A stretch of 64,000 nt of DNA from a virus. The stretch lies in IMG/VR virus record IMGVR_UViG_3300023184_000024, positions 186,001 through 250,000 of that record. One strand, written 5' to 3'. A program made the translations under genes and the position numbers. Of this stretch, positions 62,601 through 64,000 are shown piece by piece (positions within the stretch are counted from its first letter, which is position 1; every line of letters begins with the position of its first letter). The notes beneath the pieces were generated by a model. That model was not told the origin of the DNA. It ran no database searches and saw nothing but the letters and a program-made list of their open reading frames with translations.

Positions 62601-62635
62601 CAAAGATTGACACCAAAATCAATCTTTGCTATAAT
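62601..62635 (+). promoter_or_regulatory. Second perfect sigma70 promoter with an inverted repeat over -35
   Basis: TTGACA (62607-62612), 17 nt, TATAAT (62630-62635). A perfect 10-bp inverted repeat, CAAAGATTGA (62601-62610) with TCAATCTTTG (62619-62628), covers the -35 and most of the spacer. It may be an operator, or a terminator for the upstream gene (no T-run). Confidence 0.8.
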
Positions 62636-62662
62636 ACTTGCTTGTACACTATAGGAGTAGCC

Positions 62663-62950
62663 ATGAAAGCCGCTAATTTTGTTGCAAAGTACACGGGCCC
62701 AAAGGGCAAGGGTTTTATACAGCCCTATGACAAAATAAAAGCCACAGAAAAGTGGGTGGAGTACGCACTGGACATTGTGGACATGAGCCGTATTATAATG
62801 ACAGTGGACTTCAACACAAAATGGCGCCTAGCAGAAGCCCTGGAAGTAGCAGAACGCAAACGTGCATACATGTACAAGCACAAAAATTTTGACGTTAAAC
62901 GTGCCGCCAAACTTTTTGACGCTGTAAAACACTTGCCCAAGACTAAGTAA
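62663..62950 (+). CDS. Small basic hypothetical protein
   Basis: A 95-residue basic protein starting MKAANFVAKYTGPKGKGFIQ. The ATG at 62663 is preceded by AGGAG; an in-frame start at 62642 would lie before that site. The rest is helical with many Lys (AEALEVAERKRAYMYKHKNF, ending KLFDAVKHLPKTK). It could bind nucleic acid, judged by charge only. It is expressed from the promoter at 62607-62635 and is followed 9 nt later by the next gene. Confidence 0.76.
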   Translation: MKAANFVAKYTGPKGKGFIQPYDKIKATEKWVEYALDIVDMSRIIMTVDFNTKWRLAEALEVAERKRAYMYKHKNFDVKRAAKLFDAVKHLPKTK

Positions 62951-62959
62951 GGAATAATT

Positions 62960-64000
62960 ATGATCGCAATCAAAACTATTAAACTTCTAAACCCACGTAG
63001 TGCAGATACCAATGCCCTGGGCATGGAACCCACTTGGAAAACCCAACCCACAGAAGGTCGCATCAGTGCCTTTAGTCATGCCTTTTCTTGGTACAACTAT
63101 TTTTACGGCAAAAAAGATGCTCGTGAGATGATTGTAAATTATCTAGAAACACATGGTCGTAAGGCAGACGTCCGTACACTCAAACGTATCCCAGATAGCT
63201 CAATCCGTTTGACCACAGGTTGGTTATGCCGCATGAGCATGGTAGGATTGGAGCTCACAGACCACGAGCAGATCAAATTGGACAATTTGCTAACAGAGAT
63301 TTTAGAATCCAAACAAGATGAAGTGGCAGAAGAAGTAGTAGTTGATGATACAGTGCCTCGCGTTACCATCCAAGACAGACTGCGAGAAAAAGTATCAGAG
63401 TGCGCAGGTGAACTAGATGGATTGTTTGACGACTTTATCACAGCCGGCGCCAAGCTCAACGCAGACTACAAACCTGTGGTGCTCATGCGTAGCCTAAACA
63501 TTGCCCCACAAATGGTCAATGACATCAAACAAATTTGGACACGCAAACTATCAGAGTTTGATGCCGCAGTTGAGGGCAAGGATGCTGATTTGGTACAGGG
63601 CTACAGCTACTTGACCAAAGTGCAGTTAAAGAATTGCGTGAAGTTCTGTGAGCTTGTGATTTCAGACTGTGGTGCTTACGTACAGATTAAAAAGGTTGAA
63701 CGCAAGCCACGTAAAGTTAAAGCAGTGCCGCCTGAGAAACGTGCCGCAAAGTTCAAACATGTCATGGAATTTGCTGAGCTCAAGCTCAAAGGATTGTCGG
63801 CCGCAAGTCTAGTGGACAAAGCAGAAGCTTGGCTATATGACACTAAAAAGCGCAAGTTGATACACCTTGTTGCTGACAGCCATACACAGGCATTTACTGT
63901 AAAGTCTAACTCAATTATTGGGTATAGCACAGTAGAAAGCCAGCAAAAAACCTTGCGCAAACCAGCTGATGTGCTTAAAGCACTAGGTGCCGCAGGCAAG
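62960..64000 (+). CDS. Conserved hypothetical protein, partial
   Basis: An ATG at 62960 (AAGGA upstream) opens a frame that runs to the window edge (347 codons seen). It starts MIAIKTIKLLNPRSADTNAL. The first 110 residues (with AFSWYNYFYGKKDAREMIVN and PDSSIRLTTGWLCRMSMVGL) occur at the start of conserved proteins of unknown role in other environmental T4-like phages. The middle is acidic and the part after about 240 is very basic (KKVERKPRKVKAVPPEKRAA), as for a DNA- or RNA-binding protein. The C-terminus lies outside the window. Confidence 0.82.
   Translation, partial: MIAIKTIKLLNPRSADTNALGMEPTWKTQPTEGRISAFSHAFSWYNYFYGKKDAREMIVNYLETHGRKADVRTLKRIPDSSIRLTTGWLCRMSMVGLELTDHEQIKLDNLLTEILESKQDEVAEEVVVDDTVPRVTIQDRLREKVSECAGELDGLFDDFITAGAKLNADYKPVVLMRSLNIAPQMVNDIKQIWTRKLSEFDAAVEGKDADLVQGYSYLTKVQLKNCVKFCELVISDCGAYVQIKKVERKPRKVKAVPPEKRAAKFKHVMEFAELKLKGLSAASLVDKAEAWLYDTKKRKLIHLVADSHTQAFTVKSNSIIGYSTVESQQKTLRKPADVLKALGAAGK

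Noticed and set aside
1-64000. Photosystem or other cyanophage marker genes and tRNA genes
   Set aside because: None was found in the coding frames or in the few intergenic stretches, so a cyanobacterial host is not supported by this window.

Overview
The window is a 64 kb piece of a T4-superfamily tailed phage (contractile-tail myovirus, class Caudoviricetes). The support is a near-continuous set of T4-type virion and replication genes: baseplate wedge and hub genes (gp6, gp25, gp5, gp53, gp26-like), late sigma factor gp55, recombination nuclease gp47/gp46, tape measure, portal gp20, prohead core and protease (gp67-like, gp21, gp22), major capsid gp23, and neck/tail completion genes (gp14-like, gp15-like). 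Divergence from T4, the large size of several structural proteins and the many Gly/Asn/Thr-rich fibre repeats resemble environmental (marine or freshwater) T4-like phages. No photosystem genes or other marker fixes the host, and no tRNA was recognised.

Layout. (1) 1-15710, minus strand: baseplate block. (2) 15837-29445, plus strand: one tightly overlapping operon that starts with gp55 and carries gp47 and gp46, but with an island of enzyme genes placed between and after them. The island holds a DegT-type aminotransferase, two 2OG-Fe(II) oxygenase-like proteins, a GT10-like glycosyltransferase, three radical SAM enzymes, an amidinotransferase and an SDR oxidoreductase, and the operon ends with a GIY-YIG nuclease. 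(3) 29446-29921: a gene-free segment with a candidate structured RNA closed by a perfect 11-bp helix, followed by a run of hairpins. (4) 29922-32249, minus strand: gp26-like hub gene and four small genes. (5) 32290-41517, plus strand: tape measure and head module. (6) 41595-59133, plus strand: decoration/fibre cassette ending in a fibre-like protein of about 3150 residues with some 47 tandem 17-residue units. (7) 59118-62253, minus strand: Nudix hydrolase, gp15-like and gp14-like. (8) 62331-64000, plus strand: small, probably early genes behind two perfect TTGACA-N17-TATAAT promoters.

Regulation readable from sequence. Virion genes are preceded by a late-promoter-like octamer (N-T/G/A-TAAATA, matching the T4 gp55-dependent TATAAATA element). 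At five virion genes the octamer ends only 5-7 nt before the start codon and no Shine-Dalgarno is present, which would give leaderless or nearly leaderless late mRNAs. Genes of the replication/enzyme operon have sigma70-like promoters instead (before gp55 and gp46). Factor-independent terminators follow gp23 and the giant fibre gene.

The points most worth following up are the enzyme island inside the gp47-gp46 operon, the structured RNA candidate, the leaderless late-gene pattern, a lytic transglycosylase-like domain in the tape measure rather than in gp5, and the giant repeat fibre.
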